Shown: positions 29,604-41,512, counted from the stretch's first letter. The stretch: 64,000 bases of DNA from an uncultured Pelagibacteraceae bacterium (GCA_902632545.1 CACPCX010000006.1:1-64000), one strand, 5' to 3'. Program-made: numbers and translations. The notes: generated from the sequence alone by a model not told the origin.

Positions 29604-30715
29604 TTTTTAAAATAATTTTTTATAACATTCGTTATTTTTAAAATTTCTCTGTCTCTTAATTTTACATGAAATGGAAGGCTAATCTGTTGATTACCCCATT
29701 CTTTACTGTTTATACAATCAACATTTTTATATTTTTTTTTATAATATTTTAATTCTGTAATAGATTTAAAATTAACTGTAACAAAAATTTTTTTTTCCAA
29801 CAAATATTCTATAAGTTTATTCCTATGTTTACTTTGTACCCCTATTGGAAATAAGTAGTAATCTCTATTTTTATTTGGAATTTCTTTAGGAAAACTTATA
29901 CCCTTTATAACTGATAATGATTTTTTATATTTTAGAAAAATTTTTTTTTTAATTCTTGCAATTTTGTCATAATTTTTAATTTGATCAATTAAAACTGAGG
30001 CGTTTATATCACTCAAATTAGATTTGAAACCATATTGATTTACGTCCCATGGAATATATTTGTTGTTTACAAATCTTTTAAAAGCTGGTTTCGACATACC
30101 ATTGTTAGCAATAGATCTAATTTTTTCTGATAGGAATTTATTATTTGTTACTATTGCACCTCCCTCACCACAAGTAATACTTTTTGTTGCATAAAATGAA
30201 AAAACTAAAAAATCTGAATATTTTCCAATTATATTATTGTGGTATTCTCCACAAAATGCATGAGCACTGTCCTCTATTATTATTATATTTTTTCTTATTT
30301 TTTTCTTTAAATTTTTGGTTTGGAATAGGTTTCCATATAAATGCACTGGCATAATAACTTTAGTTTTTTTTGTTATTTTTTTTACACAGTCGTTTATATT
30401 CATTAATTTTGTTGATGGATCTATATCAGCAAATACAACTTTAGCACCCACCATTTCTATTACATTAGCACATGCTACAAATGTGCATGCAGGTACAATT
30501 ACTTCATCATCAGGTTTTAGATTAAGAGATAGTAAAATTGTAATCAACCCATTTGTCCAAGAATTTGTTAAAATTGCATATTTTTTTTTAAATTTAATTT
30601 TTAATAGTTTTTCAGCTTTTTCACACACTGGGCCAGAAGTAAGGTATGAACTGGCTAGAGTTTTTTTTATGTAATTTTTATTTTTTATTAAACTGTGTTT
30701 AAAAAAAGGTATCAT
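29600..30715 (-). CDS. DegT/DnrJ/EryC1/StrS aminotransferase
   Basis: This 371-residue protein is a PLP-dependent sugar aminotransferase of the DegT family. The Schiff-base lysine is K178 in SFYATKSIT, and the cofactor-binding IIIEDSAHAFCGEY lies just before. NSWTNGLITILLSLNLKPDD and EVIVPACTFVACANVIEMVG are the usual N-terminal family blocks. Such enzymes make amino sugars from nucleotide keto-sugars for surface polysaccharides. The gene overlaps the upstream epimerase by one base, so the two act in one pathway. The length is normal. The exact sugar is not predictable. Confidence 0.9.
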   Translation of the reverse strand: MIPFFKHSLIKNKNYIKKTLASSYLTSGPVCEKAEKLLKIKFKKKYAILTNSWTNGLITILLSLNLKPDDEVIVPACTFVACANVIEMVGAKVVFADIDPSTKLMNINDCVKKITKKTKVIMPVHLYGNLFQTKNLKKKIRKNIIIIEDSAHAFCGEYHNNIIGKYSDFLVFSFYATKSITCGEGGAIVTNNKFLSEKIRSIANNGMSKPAFKRFVNNKYIPWDVNQYGFKSNLSDINASVLIDQIKNYDKIARIKKKIFLKYKKSLSVIKGISFPKEIPNKNRDYYLFPIGVQSKHRNKLIEYLLEKKIFVTVNFKSITELKYYKKKYKNVDCINSKEWGNQQISLPFHVKLRDREILKITNVIKNYFKN

Positions 30716-31695
30716 TATTTTTCATATTTATTTAAATAATCTTTATATACGCTAAGTGTAATTTTCTTTTTTAAAAAAGGTTTTTTGTCTATTTTAATAT
30801 TTTTAAATGTTTCAATTATAGAGTTATTAGTAAATTTAGAAAAATTTATATTATTATTTATTATTTTTGATGATTTTATAGAAACTTCATAAGATCTCTT
30901 ATCTATAGTATTTGTCTCATGGAAAATACTTACATTTTTAACTTTAGTTAATTTTAAAATTTTTTTTGATAAATTAATTATATTTGTATTAAAATTTCCC
31001 ACATTGAATATCTTGTTAAAAGTAATTTTACTTTTATCATTGATAATTTTATTTATTGTTTCGCAGGCAAATTTATTATAACAAAAAAATCTTAATTGAG
31101 TTCCACCTAAAATTTCAACTTTTTTTAAATAAATCATATCTCTTAAAATTTTATTTATTGCAATATCATATCGCATTCTGTCAGACCACCCATAAAGAGT
31201 TCCAAGTCTCATTATTGTAAAAGGTATTTTTTTATTTTTTTTCAAATATTTTTCATACTTGAGGCATAATTTGGAATATAATGATATTGGTTTTGGTTTA
31301 GATTTTTCATTAATTAAGTTTTTATTGTTTCCATAAACTGAACAAGAGGACATGTATATATATCTTGATATATTCTTTAGATTTTTAATTTTACTATATA
31401 ATTTAAGTTTATTTGTATAATTTGTTTGATATGTAAATCTTTTATTTAATTCAGATGCAGGATCATTTGAAATATTTACAAGATCTATAATAATCTCAAA
31501 TTTTTGAAAGAAATTTTTTGATAATTGATTGTAATCTTTTTTATAAAATTTAAATTTTTTATTCCGTTTATTGTTCATTCCAAAAAAACATTTATCAACA
31601 CCAGTAATTTCAAAATGTACGTTATTCTTAAGTAAATATGGCGTTAGCACAGAGCCTAAAAAACCTTCTGAACCTAATATTAGAATTTTAGTCAT
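30715..31695 (-). CDS. NAD-dependent epimerase/dehydratase (extended SDR)
   Basis: This 326-residue protein has the extended short-chain dehydrogenase fold. The NAD-binding GSEGFLG lies at residues 8-14 and the SSCSVYG strand at 116-122. The expected catalytic YxxxK is altered: Y140 is followed at +4 by C144 (YSKLC, codon TGC), and K142 sits at +2. Typical members epimerise or dehydrate nucleotide sugars. Here the aminotransferase encoded next would use such a product. The lysine change may mean altered chemistry or an alignment shift, so the reaction is uncertain. The gene is very AT-rich, with many Asn, Lys and Ile residues. Confidence 0.85.
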   Translation of the reverse strand: MTKILILGSEGFLGSVLTPYLLKNNVHFEITGVDKCFFGMNNKRNKKFKFYKKDYNQLSKNFFQKFEIIIDLVNISNDPASELNKRFTYQTNYTNKLKLYSKIKNLKNISRYIYMSSCSVYGNNKNLINEKSKPKPISLYSKLCLKYEKYLKKNKKIPFTIMRLGTLYGWSDRMRYDIAINKILRDMIYLKKVEILGGTQLRFFCYNKFACETINKIINDKSKITFNKIFNVGNFNTNIINLSKKILKLTKVKNVSIFHETNTIDKRSYEVSIKSSKIINNNINFSKFTNNSIIETFKNIKIDKKPFLKKKITLSVYKDYLNKYEK

Positions 31696-31757
31696 AAATT
31701 GGTTAAGTTAATCTAATAGATATTGATATAGTTTAAATTTAAATATAATCAAATAAA

Positions 31758-32444
31758 ATGAACAAAAATATTATCTTTTGGGGTGCCAAATTTAAGGCAG
31801 GGATTATTTATGATTTAATCGAAAAAAATAAAATTTTAGAAAATACAAAAAACTTAAAAATAAAATATTTATTTGATCCAAATTTAAAAAAACCTCAATT
31901 TTCCTCTAAAGGAATTTTTTCAAATAAAAAAAAGGACCTTATAAATTTTATTAAAAATTCAAATTACTTTGTTACTTGTATAGGTAGCGAATATGGAAAA
32001 GCGAGGTATTTAATCTCAAAAGAATTAGAAAAAAAAAAATTAAAACCATTAGAAATTGTTAGTAAGTATTCATATATTTCAAATAAAAAATTAATAGGAA
32101 AAGGTATACAAATGTTTCCTTATTCAGTTGCACACCATAATTCTAAAATTGGAGATTATTGTATTTTAAATACAGGAGCTATTTTAGAACATGATTGTGA
32201 AATAGGAAACGGTGTTCATTTAATGCCAGGTGCTGTTGTAGGAGGAAACACTTTTTTAGGGGATTATGTAACCATTGGAATGAATGCAACCATATTACCA
32301 AAAATAAAAATTGAAGAAGGAGCCTTCATTGGTGCAGGAGCAGTGGTTACAAAAAATGTAAAAAAAAATCAAATCGTGGCTGGAAATCCTGCAAAGTTCA
32401 TTAAAGAAATTAAACACAAATTAAAACTTTATCCATTGAAATAA
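31758..32444 (+). CDS. NeuD/PglD-like sugar acyltransferase (left-handed beta-helix)
   Basis: This 228-residue protein has an N-terminal nucleotide-sugar-binding-like half (IIFWGAKFKAGIIYDLI) and a C-terminal hexapeptide-repeat half from about residue 115. Repeats such as IGDYCILNTGAILEHDCEIG and a GAFIGAGAVVTKNVKKNQIV coil mark a left-handed beta-helix acyltransferase. NeuD/PglD relatives O- or N-acetylate sugars for surface glycans. The SVAHHNSKIG region carries a histidine at the position of the catalytic base. The gene is divergent from the epimerase, with 62 bases between them, and is followed 8 bases later by an unknown glycan-island gene. Confidence 0.8.
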   Translation: MNKNIIFWGAKFKAGIIYDLIEKNKILENTKNLKIKYLFDPNLKKPQFSSKGIFSNKKKDLINFIKNSNYFVTCIGSEYGKARYLISKELEKKKLKPLEIVSKYSYISNKKLIGKGIQMFPYSVAHHNSKIGDYCILNTGAILEHDCEIGNGVHLMPGAVVGGNTFLGDYVTIGMNATILPKIKIEEGAFIGAGAVVTKNVKKNQIVAGNPAKFIKEIKHKLKLYPLK

Positions 32445-32452
32445 TAAATTTC

Positions 32453-33328
32453 ATGAAAGTACATTTAGCAACATTTTATAGCTTAGATTTAAAAAGGTCA
32501 GCAGAAAGATTTAGTCAACAAGTTAAAGAGATGGAAGTTTATGATTATGTTCATATTTTTAATCAAAATGATTTAAATGATGATTTTAAAAATTATATTT
32601 CTCAACTTTTAAAAAAAGGAAAAACAAGAGGATATGGTCATTGGGTATGGCAAACATATATTCATCAATTAGTTTTATCAAAAATGAATGAAGGAGATAT
32701 ATATCATTGGTGTGATGTTGGTTGTCATTTTAATAAAAAAGGAATTTGGCGATTAAAAGAGTATATAGAGATAGTGGAAAAAGATAATAATGGATGCTTG
32801 TTTTTTTCTTATAAAAAACCAAATTTAGAAAAAAAATTTTTAAAATATAACTTTCCAAATAATTTAGAAATTGAGTATACAAAAGCTGATTTAATTAAAT
32901 ATTTTAATTTAAATAATACTCATGAAATTATTCTTAGCCCACAAGTATGGGGAGGGTCATTCTTTTTAAGGAAATGTCCTATATCTGAAAATTTAATGAA
33001 GGAACATTTTAACATTACTAGAAATAGATATGATTTAATTGATGACGATGAATCACAATTTAATGAAGACTCTTATCCAGAATTCAAAGCTCATAGACAT
33101 TCTCAAAGTGTGTTGTCTATTTTAGCAAAAAAAATAAATTGTGATTTTATTTCTGCGTATGAGTCTGAATGGGCTTTAGATGAGCGAGGGCAAAGAACTT
33201 TTGATCATCTTGAAAATTACCCAATAATAGCAAGGCGTGATAAAAAAAGAAATATTTTTTTTAGATTTATTGATAGACAGAAAAAAAATTATAGAAGAAA
33301 AGTAACCAAATTGAAAAAATTTTTATAA
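32453..33328 (+). CDS. Conserved-looking glycan-cluster protein of unknown family
   Basis: This 291-residue soluble protein begins MKVHLATFYSLDLKRSAERF. It has an aromatic TRGYGHWVWQTYI block near residues 58-70, and DVGCHFNKKG at 88-97, where a D-x-G replaces a DXD. Aromatic GYG-WVW blocks of this kind recur in proteins from polysaccharide loci, so a glycosyltransferase-like nucleotide-sugar fold is plausible. No family can be named with confidence. SQFNEDSYPEFKAHRHSQSV near residue 205 contains acidic and histidine residues that could form an active site. The C-terminus is strongly basic, suggesting membrane or polymer contact. There is no signal peptide. Confidence 0.55.
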   Translation: MKVHLATFYSLDLKRSAERFSQQVKEMEVYDYVHIFNQNDLNDDFKNYISQLLKKGKTRGYGHWVWQTYIHQLVLSKMNEGDIYHWCDVGCHFNKKGIWRLKEYIEIVEKDNNGCLFFSYKKPNLEKKFLKYNFPNNLEIEYTKADLIKYFNLNNTHEIILSPQVWGGSFFLRKCPISENLMKEHFNITRNRYDLIDDDESQFNEDSYPEFKAHRHSQSVLSILAKKINCDFISAYESEWALDERGQRTFDHLENYPIIARRDKKRNIFFRFIDRQKKNYRRKVTKLKKFL

Positions 33329-33330
33329 GT

Positions 33331-34182
33331 TTATATTGATTTTTTTTCTAAATTTTTACTTACTTTAAAATTATTTTTATTATGCAGTTTAGTTTTTTCG
33401 ATTTTTAAATAAGAATTTTTTGTAATTATATTTGTTTTTAGTAAATGTTTAAATTTTTTTTTAATGTTTCTATTAAGCATGCTTAAAAAACTTTTTTTAT
33501 TTTTTTCATCTTTTTTAATATCTGACCATTGATATTCGTAGTCAGATTGATTTATATTCTTAAAATGATTTGGCCCTATCTTTTTTGTTTTAACAAGAAT
33601 ATACAAAGGTTCTGATGAATTTAACTCTAATCTCTCACCTAATTCTTGTTTATTAATTTTGTACCAATTTCTTTGATCAAATAAATTAATTAGAAATATT
33701 TCAGTGTCCTCAAAGCCATTTTTTTTACTATAAATATTGAAGAATAGCTCTGGACTAAATTGCCAAAAACCATGTCCACAATTATTATTGGCTGGAAGGC
33801 AATGAATGATATGTCCACTATTTTTACAAAGATTGGAAATATTTTTTAAACATTGTGAAATATTAAAAACATGTTCTGATGTTCCAAAGTCTAAAATAGT
33901 ATCAAATTGTTTATTTAATTTTTCAATAGGTTCATTTAAATCACAAATAATATCTGCATTCTCAAATTTTGAAAAATCAAGAGAATTTAAAGATTTAAAA
34001 TTAAAATTTTCAAATAAAATTTTGTCTGCATATTCATCATTAGATGTCGAAATTTTTAAAGTTTTGAATTCATCTTTATTTATTAGATTATTTAATCTAC
34101 CAAGCGATAGTGTTTCACCAAAAAAGAAATTTTCATTTTTTAATTTTTCTAAATATTTAAATGTATGAAAAGTTAATGCCAT
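33331..34182 (-). CDS. SAM-dependent methyltransferase-like protein
   Basis: This 283-residue protein has a core resembling class I methyltransferases. FDTILDFGTSEHVFNISQCL near residue 95 matches motif IV and the following helix of sugar or lipid methyltransferases found in glycan loci. HIIHCLPANNNCGHGFWQFS follows. The usual glycine-rich motif I is not obvious, but an ADIICDLNEPIE segment may hold the acidic motif II/III strand. It probably methylates a surface sugar or lipid. It lies directly downstream of the large membrane protein gene on the same strand, with a 12-base gap. The C-terminal 60 residues are lysine- and asparagine-rich and probably not part of the catalytic fold. Confidence 0.6.
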   Translation of the reverse strand: MALTFHTFKYLEKLKNENFFFGETLSLGRLNNLINKDEFKTLKISTSNDEYADKILFENFNFKSLNSLDFSKFENADIICDLNEPIEKLNKQFDTILDFGTSEHVFNISQCLKNISNLCKNSGHIIHCLPANNNCGHGFWQFSPELFFNIYSKKNGFEDTEIFLINLFDQRNWYKINKQELGERLELNSSEPLYILVKTKKIGPNHFKNINQSDYEYQWSDIKKDEKNKKSFLSMLNRNIKKKFKHLLKTNIITKNSYLKIEKTKLHNKNNFKVSKNLEKKSI

Positions 34183-34194
34183 TTTAAAATTATA

Positions 34195-36057
34195 TTATAT
34201 CTTAATTAAAATTTTCCATTTATCTACTTCTTTGAATATTTTATAATTTTCAATTATAAACTGATTAATATATGGGAATCTATCTTTAGCAGAAAGTTCT
34301 ATATTATTTCTTCCTTTCATATTTCCAATTTTTTCGTAATTTCCACCAATAAGGATAAATTTAGGTTTTGTTTTTTTTAATTGTTCTATGAATAGAAACT
34401 GATTTTTTTTTGGACCTAAATTAAATATATGGTGAAATTTTGTACAGCTTGGTTTATTTAAGTAATAAGTTATTGCTGTTTCATAGGAAAAAACTTGGAA
34501 ACATTTTTCATTATTAGTTAACTCAATTAACTGATTTATAAGAAACCTTTCCTTATCTGTTAAATAAAAATCATCTTCTATTAAATTATATTCAATTAGC
34601 CTTTGTTTATAGGTAGAAATGTTTTTGAAAAAATTCTCAGGAAGATTTGATAAGACAAACACTAAGAATATAATTATGTTAAATGATCTAAATAGATTAC
34701 TTTTTTTTTCAATAAAATTTAATTTTTTTGTTAGAAAATAGATCAGATTATAAAACAGAAAATATATAAATATTATAGAGCATAAACTTGCTCCTTGTTT
34801 TAAATGCCCTCCATCAGATCTGGTCACTCCTATTTTATAAAAAATTAAAGAGATAAAATAAAAAATTGACAAAAAGATTATTAAGTTTTTATCAAGATTT
34901 TTTTTCTTACTAAAAATATAATTAATTAAAATTATACCTGTCATAATCATAAATAAAAAATTTTTTGTAGCTCTCGTAGATCCAGCTTCGTTTGAAAATG
35001 GAGAAGGGTGAATAATTCCATTGTGAAGATCTGCACTTTTTAAAATATCAATAGAGTTTGAAATAAATAAAAAAAACTCATTATTACCTATAATTATAAA
35101 AAAAATGATTATTGACAATATAGCTATTAAAAAAATTATAAATGTTTCAGTGAATTTTTTATTTATTAATAAAATAGAAATAAAAGGAATATATCCAGCT
35201 ATTATGAATATTCCTCTGTCTAAACTCCATATTATTCCTAATAATGGAATACAACCTAAAAAAAACAAATTAATTAAACTAAATTTTTTAAATTTAATAA
35301 TTTCATATACAATTATTAAAAAAATAAAAAGTGGTAATTCTCTATAGCTAAAAGTATTATTATTTAGCAATGATATTATAAAAAAACTAAAAAATATAAA
35401 AATAAAAGTTTTTAGATTTCTATTTAGATTTAATCCATTTGTTAATTTAAAAATAAAAATTATTATTGAAAAAGCAGTGATTAAATTTAAAATTTCTATA
35501 AAATAGCGATATGAAGATATCGATTGAATACCAAATAATTTCCAGGAAATGTTAGCACTTAAAACATCTACAAATATACTTGTGGTTATAAATGAACCCT
35601 CCCAAAGTTGATTTTTTAATTTAAAATTTAAACCACCTGATAAAGCTTGACCTTCATGAAAAATATCAATTTTATTTAAGTTGAATTCATTTGATAATAA
35701 GAAAAATATTTGAATTATAAAAAAACTAAACAAAAAATATTTTGAAATTTTTTTGCTATCTCTCGTTTCATCATGCATTAAAAAAATTTCTTTAAAATTT
35801 AATATTTTTTTTTTGTTAAAAAATAAAAAAAAAGATAAATAAGTTAAAATAGGAAAACCGACAAAAAAAATATATCTTAAATTATCATTTAGGGGATTGT
35901 GTTTAAATATACTATAATAACCAATAATTTCTTCAGGATTATGAAATTCAAAACTAATTTTATCCCACATAAATGAAGCAAAAATAATTGCAATTATAGT
36001 AGGTAATATAATTTTTAAATTATGAATAAAAATCTTTTTCATTAAGTTAAATTTCAA
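34195..36057 (-). CDS. Large multi-spanning membrane protein, possibly a GT-C glycosyltransferase
   Basis: This 620-residue protein has a first helix near residue 12 and roughly eleven further membrane spans up to about residue 470, then a soluble C-terminal domain of about 140 residues. The first extracytoplasmic loop contains NKIDIFHEGQALSGGLN near residue 125, with acidic residues in the position typical of GT-C enzymes such as the ArnT and mannosyltransferase families. The C-terminal part has YETAITYYLNKPSCTKFHHI, resembling segments seen in other uncharacterised GT-C-like membrane proteins. It may transfer a sugar from a polyprenyl donor on the periplasmic side. An O-antigen polymerase or flippase is less likely. 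It is co-oriented with the methyltransferase gene. Confidence 0.55.
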   Translation of the reverse strand: MKFNLMKKIFIHNLKIILPTIIAIIFASFMWDKISFEFHNPEEIIGYYSIFKHNPLNDNLRYIFFVGFPILTYLSFFLFFNKKKILNFKEIFLMHDETRDSKKISKYFLFSFFIIQIFFLLSNEFNLNKIDIFHEGQALSGGLNFKLKNQLWEGSFITTSIFVDVLSANISWKLFGIQSISSYRYFIEILNLITAFSIIIFIFKLTNGLNLNRNLKTFIFIFFSFFIISLLNNNTFSYRELPLFIFLIIVYEIIKFKKFSLINLFFLGCIPLLGIIWSLDRGIFIIAGYIPFISILLINKKFTETFIIFLIAILSIIIFFIIIGNNEFFLFISNSIDILKSADLHNGIIHPSPFSNEAGSTRATKNFLFMIMTGIILINYIFSKKKNLDKNLIIFLSIFYFISLIFYKIGVTRSDGGHLKQGASLCSIIFIYFLFYNLIYFLTKKLNFIEKKSNLFRSFNIIIFLVFVLSNLPENFFKNISTYKQRLIEYNLIEDDFYLTDKERFLINQLIELTNNEKCFQVFSYETAITYYLNKPSCTKFHHIFNLGPKKNQFLFIEQLKKTKPKFILIGGNYEKIGNMKGRNNIELSAKDRFPYINQFIIENYKIFKEVDKWKILIKI

Positions 36058-36164
36058 AAATATCTTTTAATTAATAACATATATTTTCTACATTATAATT
36101 TACTCTTATATCTATTTTTCTAATAAAATTTGTTTTAATATTGATTTAATATTTGTAAATTTAT

Positions 36165-36254
36165 GGAGAGATGGCCGAGTGGTTGAAGGCGCACGCTTGG
36201 AAAGCGTGTAAAGGAGCAATTCTTTCATGGGTTCGAATCCCATTCTCTCCGCCA
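36165..36254 (+). tRNA. tRNA-Ser (anticodon GGA)
   Basis: A 90-base class II tRNA. The acceptor GGAGAGA pairs with TCTCTCC, the anticodon stem is CACGC/GCGTG with loop TTGGAAA (anticodon GGA), and the long variable arm has AAAG/CTTT pairing. The T arm is ATGGG-TTCGAAT-CCCAT, the discriminator is G and CCA is encoded. It reads UCC and UCU serine codons. It borders the right edge of the glycan island. Confidence 0.97.
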
Positions 36255-36315
36255 TCAAATAAACCTCATTTTTCAACGGTTATTAGGTCGTTTTATATTT
36301 TTTTAAATAAGATAA

Positions 36316-38433
<2,118 letters not shown>

Positions 38434-38435
38434 AA

Positions 38436-39716
38436 ATGAAGTTCTTTGAAACTTCAAAATATCATTCATTTAAAAAATCAACTTATATATCATTAAGATG
38501 GATTGGAATTATAGGGCAATTAATTGCGGTAAATTTTGTATATTTTTTTCTAAATCAAAATTTTGATTTTGTTACATCAAATTTGGTTATACTTCTTGGT
38601 GTATTTAGTAATTTATATCTAATTTTTATTTATAAAAAAACACAACTATCAGATAGATCAGCTTTTTTATTTTTACTAATAGATATTTTGCAGTTAGGTA
38701 TTCTTCTTTATTTATCTGGTGGAATAACAAATCCATTTGTAATTTTTATATTGATTCCAAGTGTTTTTTCTTCGTCAAATTTAAGCTTAAGAACTAATGT
38801 TTTATTAGTAATCTTAACAATAATCATAATTATATTATTAACTTTTATTTATCAGGATTTACCAATTAATTTAAATAGTGATTTTCATAACAATCATTAT
38901 TTTTATTACTCTATACCAATATCATTAATTATTGCCTTAGTATTTTTAAATTACTTTGCAATGACATTTGGAACACAATCTAGATTAAGAAAAGAGGCAC
39001 TAGGAAAAATGGAAGAAGTAATGGCAAAAGAACATGAGCTTTTATCTTTAGGTGGTCAAGCTGCTGCTGCAGCACATTCTTTAGGCACTCCACTTTCAAC
39101 AATAACAATAATTTCTCATGATTTAATGAAACAATTTAAAGGTCAAAAGGACATAGAAAAAGATATCGAATTATTAAACAGTCAAGTTAATAGATGTAAT
39201 GAAATTCTAAAGCGTTTAACTCTTAACCCTGTCGAAGAAGATGAATTTATAGATAAAGATATTAACATTAGAGATTATTTGAGCGAAATTATCTCATCAT
39301 TTAAAGAAATAAGTAAAAAGGAATTTATTTTTAATTTTGATCAGGATTCAAACCCTAAAAAAATAACCAAATCTATAGAAATAGTTTATGGATTAAGAAA
39401 TTTTATAGGAAATGCAAATAAATTTGCCAAAAATGCAATTTTTATTAATGTAAAAAGTGATAGTGAAATAACTGAAATAACAATTGAAGATGATGGTGAT
39501 GGTTACCCTAGAGACATTATATCAAAAATTGGGGAGCCATATTTAAAATCGAATTATTCTAAAGATAGTTCAAAAGAAGGTTTGGGTCTTGGATTGTTTA
39601 TTGGAAAAACATTATTAGAGAAAAATTTTGCATCAGTAAATTGTAGAAATTCTAAAACGCGTAGTGGAGCTGAAGTTAATATAAAATGGAAGAATAGAGA
39701 ACTATTTAATATTTAG
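38436..39716 (+). CDS. regB: RegB/PrrB-type redox-sensing histidine kinase
   Basis: This 426-residue inner-membrane sensor has about six N-terminal membrane helices (20-190), a HisKA domain and an ATPase domain. The quinone-interaction motif reads GGITNPF near residue 96. The H-box is [15 protein letters not shown], with His214 as the phosphorylated residue. The redox-active cysteine of RegB corresponds to Cys254 in [11 protein letters not shown]- and G-boxes are seen in [12 protein letters not shown] and [10 protein letters not shown]. The residue after the histidine is Ser, where the family usually has Glu. RegB controls respiratory and energy genes by phosphorylating RegA, which is not encoded in this window. 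The gene follows gyrB by 2 bases. Confidence 0.88.
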   Translation: MKFFETSKYHSFKKSTYISLRWIGIIGQLIAVNFVYFFLNQNFDFVTSNLVILLGVFSNLYLIFIYKKTQLSDRSAFLFLLIDILQLGILLYLSGGITNPFVIFILIPSVFSSSNLSLRTNVLLVILTIIIIILLTFIYQDLPINLNSDFHNNHYFYYSIPISLIIALVFLNYFAMTFGTQSRLRKEALGKMEEVMAKEHELLSLGGQAAAAAHSLGTPLSTITIISHDLMKQFKGQKDIEKDIELLNSQVNRCNEILKRLTLNPVEEDEFIDKDINIRDYLSEIISSFKEISKKEFIFNFDQDSNPKKITKSIEIVYGLRNFIGNANKFAKNAIFINVKSDSEITEITIEDDGDGYPRDIISKIGEPYLKSNYSKDSSKEGLGLGLFIGKTLLEKNFASVNCRNSKTRSGAEVNIKWKNRELFNI

Positions 39717-41512
39717 TGATATTTTTTTTTAGTTTCAAATAATGAACTTAATTGAGAGATCATAACATCTCCTAACTCATTTACATCAGTAATTTTTATT
39801 GCTTTGTCATAATATCTTGAAACATCGTGACCTATTCCTATTGCTAGAACTTCAATATCAGACTTATTTTCAATAAATTTAACAATCTTTTTTAAATGTT
39901 TTTCTAAAAAGTCTCCTGAATTTACAGAAAGAGTTGAGTCATCTACAGGTGCTCCATCAGAAATTACCATTAAGATTTTTCTTTCCTCTTTTCTTTTTTT
40001 AATTCTATTGTAAGCCCATGATATTGCTTCTCCATCAATATTTTCTTTAAGTAAACCCTCTTTAAGCATCAGTCCTAAATTATTTTTTGCTTGTCTCCAA
40101 TGAGTATCTGCACCTTTGTAAATAATATGCCTTAAATCATTTAATCTACCTGGTGTTTTAGGTTTTGAATTTTTTGTCCAAAGCTCTCTACTTTGTCCAC
40201 CTTTCCAGTTTTTGGTTGTGAAACCCAAAATTTCAACTTTAACAGAGCATCTTTCTAGAGTTCTAGACAAGATATCTGCACATATAGCAGCAATAGTAAT
40301 TGGTCTTCCTCTCATAGATCCAGAATTATCAATTAACAAAGTTACTACTGTATCTTTAAAATCTAAGTCCTTTTCTTTTTTAAACGATAAAGAATTATAA
40401 GGGTCCATTATAATTCTTGGAAGTTTAGAGCTATCTAATAAGCCCTCTTCTAAATCAAATTCCCAAGCCCTATTTTGTTTTGCAAGCAATTGTCTTTGAA
40501 GTTTATTTGCTAATTTCGTTATAACATCTTGGAAACCAATTAGCTGTTGATCTAAACTTTTTCTAAGTTTGGTTGCTTCATCAGCATTTTCTAAATTCTC
40601 AGCTTTTACAATTTCATCATACTGTGCAGTAAATACTTTGTAATCAAGATTAATATTATCTATATTTTTTTTTACTATTTGTTCTGAATTTTGATCATCT
40701 GACTCAACTTCATTAAGCTGCTCATCTAAGTTAAATTCATCAATATTATAATCAGCATCTAGTGAGGCTTGGGTTTCCTTTTCATTATTTTCATCATTAT
40801 TATCTTCGTTATCACTATTCTGATCATCATTTGAAGGATTGTCTTGGCCTTGATCCTGATTTTCCTTCTCTTTTTCGTCATCCTCATCACTTTGAAAGAT
40901 ATCCATTTCTTCCAATATCTGAGAGAACTTTGAAGAATAAGTGTTTTGATCTTCTAAATTATTCATCAAAAATTCCTTATGTTTTTCAATAGAATTTTCA
41001 AAATCTTTCTCCCAAAAGTTTAGCATTCTAGAAGTAAGAGCATTTAACTGGATTTTATGAAAGTTTTTAAGCATATATAACTCAAAAGCCTCTGACACTG
41101 GCACATCCTCTTTTGTTTTTAATTGATCTTTTCTTTTACGATTAATTATTTGTGAATAGTTTTCATGAAAGTTTTTTTCTATACCTTTAAGCATTTGACC
41201 ACCCAAGGCCTCATATCTAATTTTTTCAGCAATATTATAAAGTGATTTAGAGGAAGTATTTTTAGGTAAGTTTTTTTTATAAATTAACTCATCAGAAAAT
41301 TTTTTTTTAAGGGCACTTGAATCAGTCTCAGCACGAAGTCTTATAAAGTCACTCGGATTAGTAAGGTTATCGATTTCTAATGAAGTAATGTCATTAGTTT
41401 TTTTTTCTTCTAAGTTTTTTTTATTTAAATCAAAATCATCTGAAATAACTTTTGCTGTTGAATTTAAAGCGATTCTGAATTTTTCTTTTAAGTTTAATTC
41501 TCTAGAGCTCAT
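39713..41512 (-). CDS. cobT: CobT-like cobaltochelatase subunit (VWA protein)
   Basis: This 599-residue protein has an N-terminal helical region, a long acidic Asp/Glu/Asn-rich linker (about 205-265), and a C-terminal von Willebrand A domain. The MIDAS motif DNSGSM starts near residue 395. This is the layout of CobT, the partner of the AAA+ CobS in aerobic cobaltochelatase. The gene directly follows cobS with no gap. No cobN or other cobalamin synthesis gene is present in the window, and SAR11 genomes generally lack de novo B12 synthesis. A role as a MoxR-VWA-type metal-insertion or remodelling chaperone is therefore an alternative. Confidence 0.9.
   Translation of the reverse strand: MSSRELNLKEKFRIALNSTAKVISDDFDLNKKNLEEKKTNDITSLEIDNLTNPSDFIRLRAETDSSALKKKFSDELIYKKNLPKNTSSKSLYNIAEKIRYEALGGQMLKGIEKNFHENYSQIINRKRKDQLKTKEDVPVSEAFELYMLKNFHKIQLNALTSRMLNFWEKDFENSIEKHKEFLMNNLEDQNTYSSKFSQILEEMDIFQSDEDDEKEKENQDQGQDNPSNDDQNSDNEDNNDENNEKETQASLDADYNIDEFNLDEQLNEVESDDQNSEQIVKKNIDNINLDYKVFTAQYDEIVKAENLENADEATKLRKSLDQQLIGFQDVITKLANKLQRQLLAKQNRAWEFDLEEGLLDSSKLPRIIMDPYNSLSFKKEKDLDFKDTVVTLLIDNSGSMRGRPITIAAICADILSRTLERCSVKVEILGFTTKNWKGGQSRELWTKNSKPKTPGRLNDLRHIIYKGADTHWRQAKNNLGLMLKEGLLKENIDGEAISWAYNRIKKRKEERKILMVISDGAPVDDSTLSVNSGDFLEKHLKKIVKFIENKSDIEVLAIGIGHDVSRYYDKAIKITDVNELGDVMISQLSSLFETKKKYH

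Noticed and set aside
27973..36057. Prophage or insertion-sequence origin of the glycan island
   Set aside because: No integrase, transposase, terminal repeats or tRNA-derived direct repeat was seen at its borders.
40762..40992. A His/Tyr-rich ORF on the plus strand inside cobT
   Set aside because: It is the antisense of the Asp/Glu/Asn-rich linker of cobT, and its composition simply mirrors that linker.
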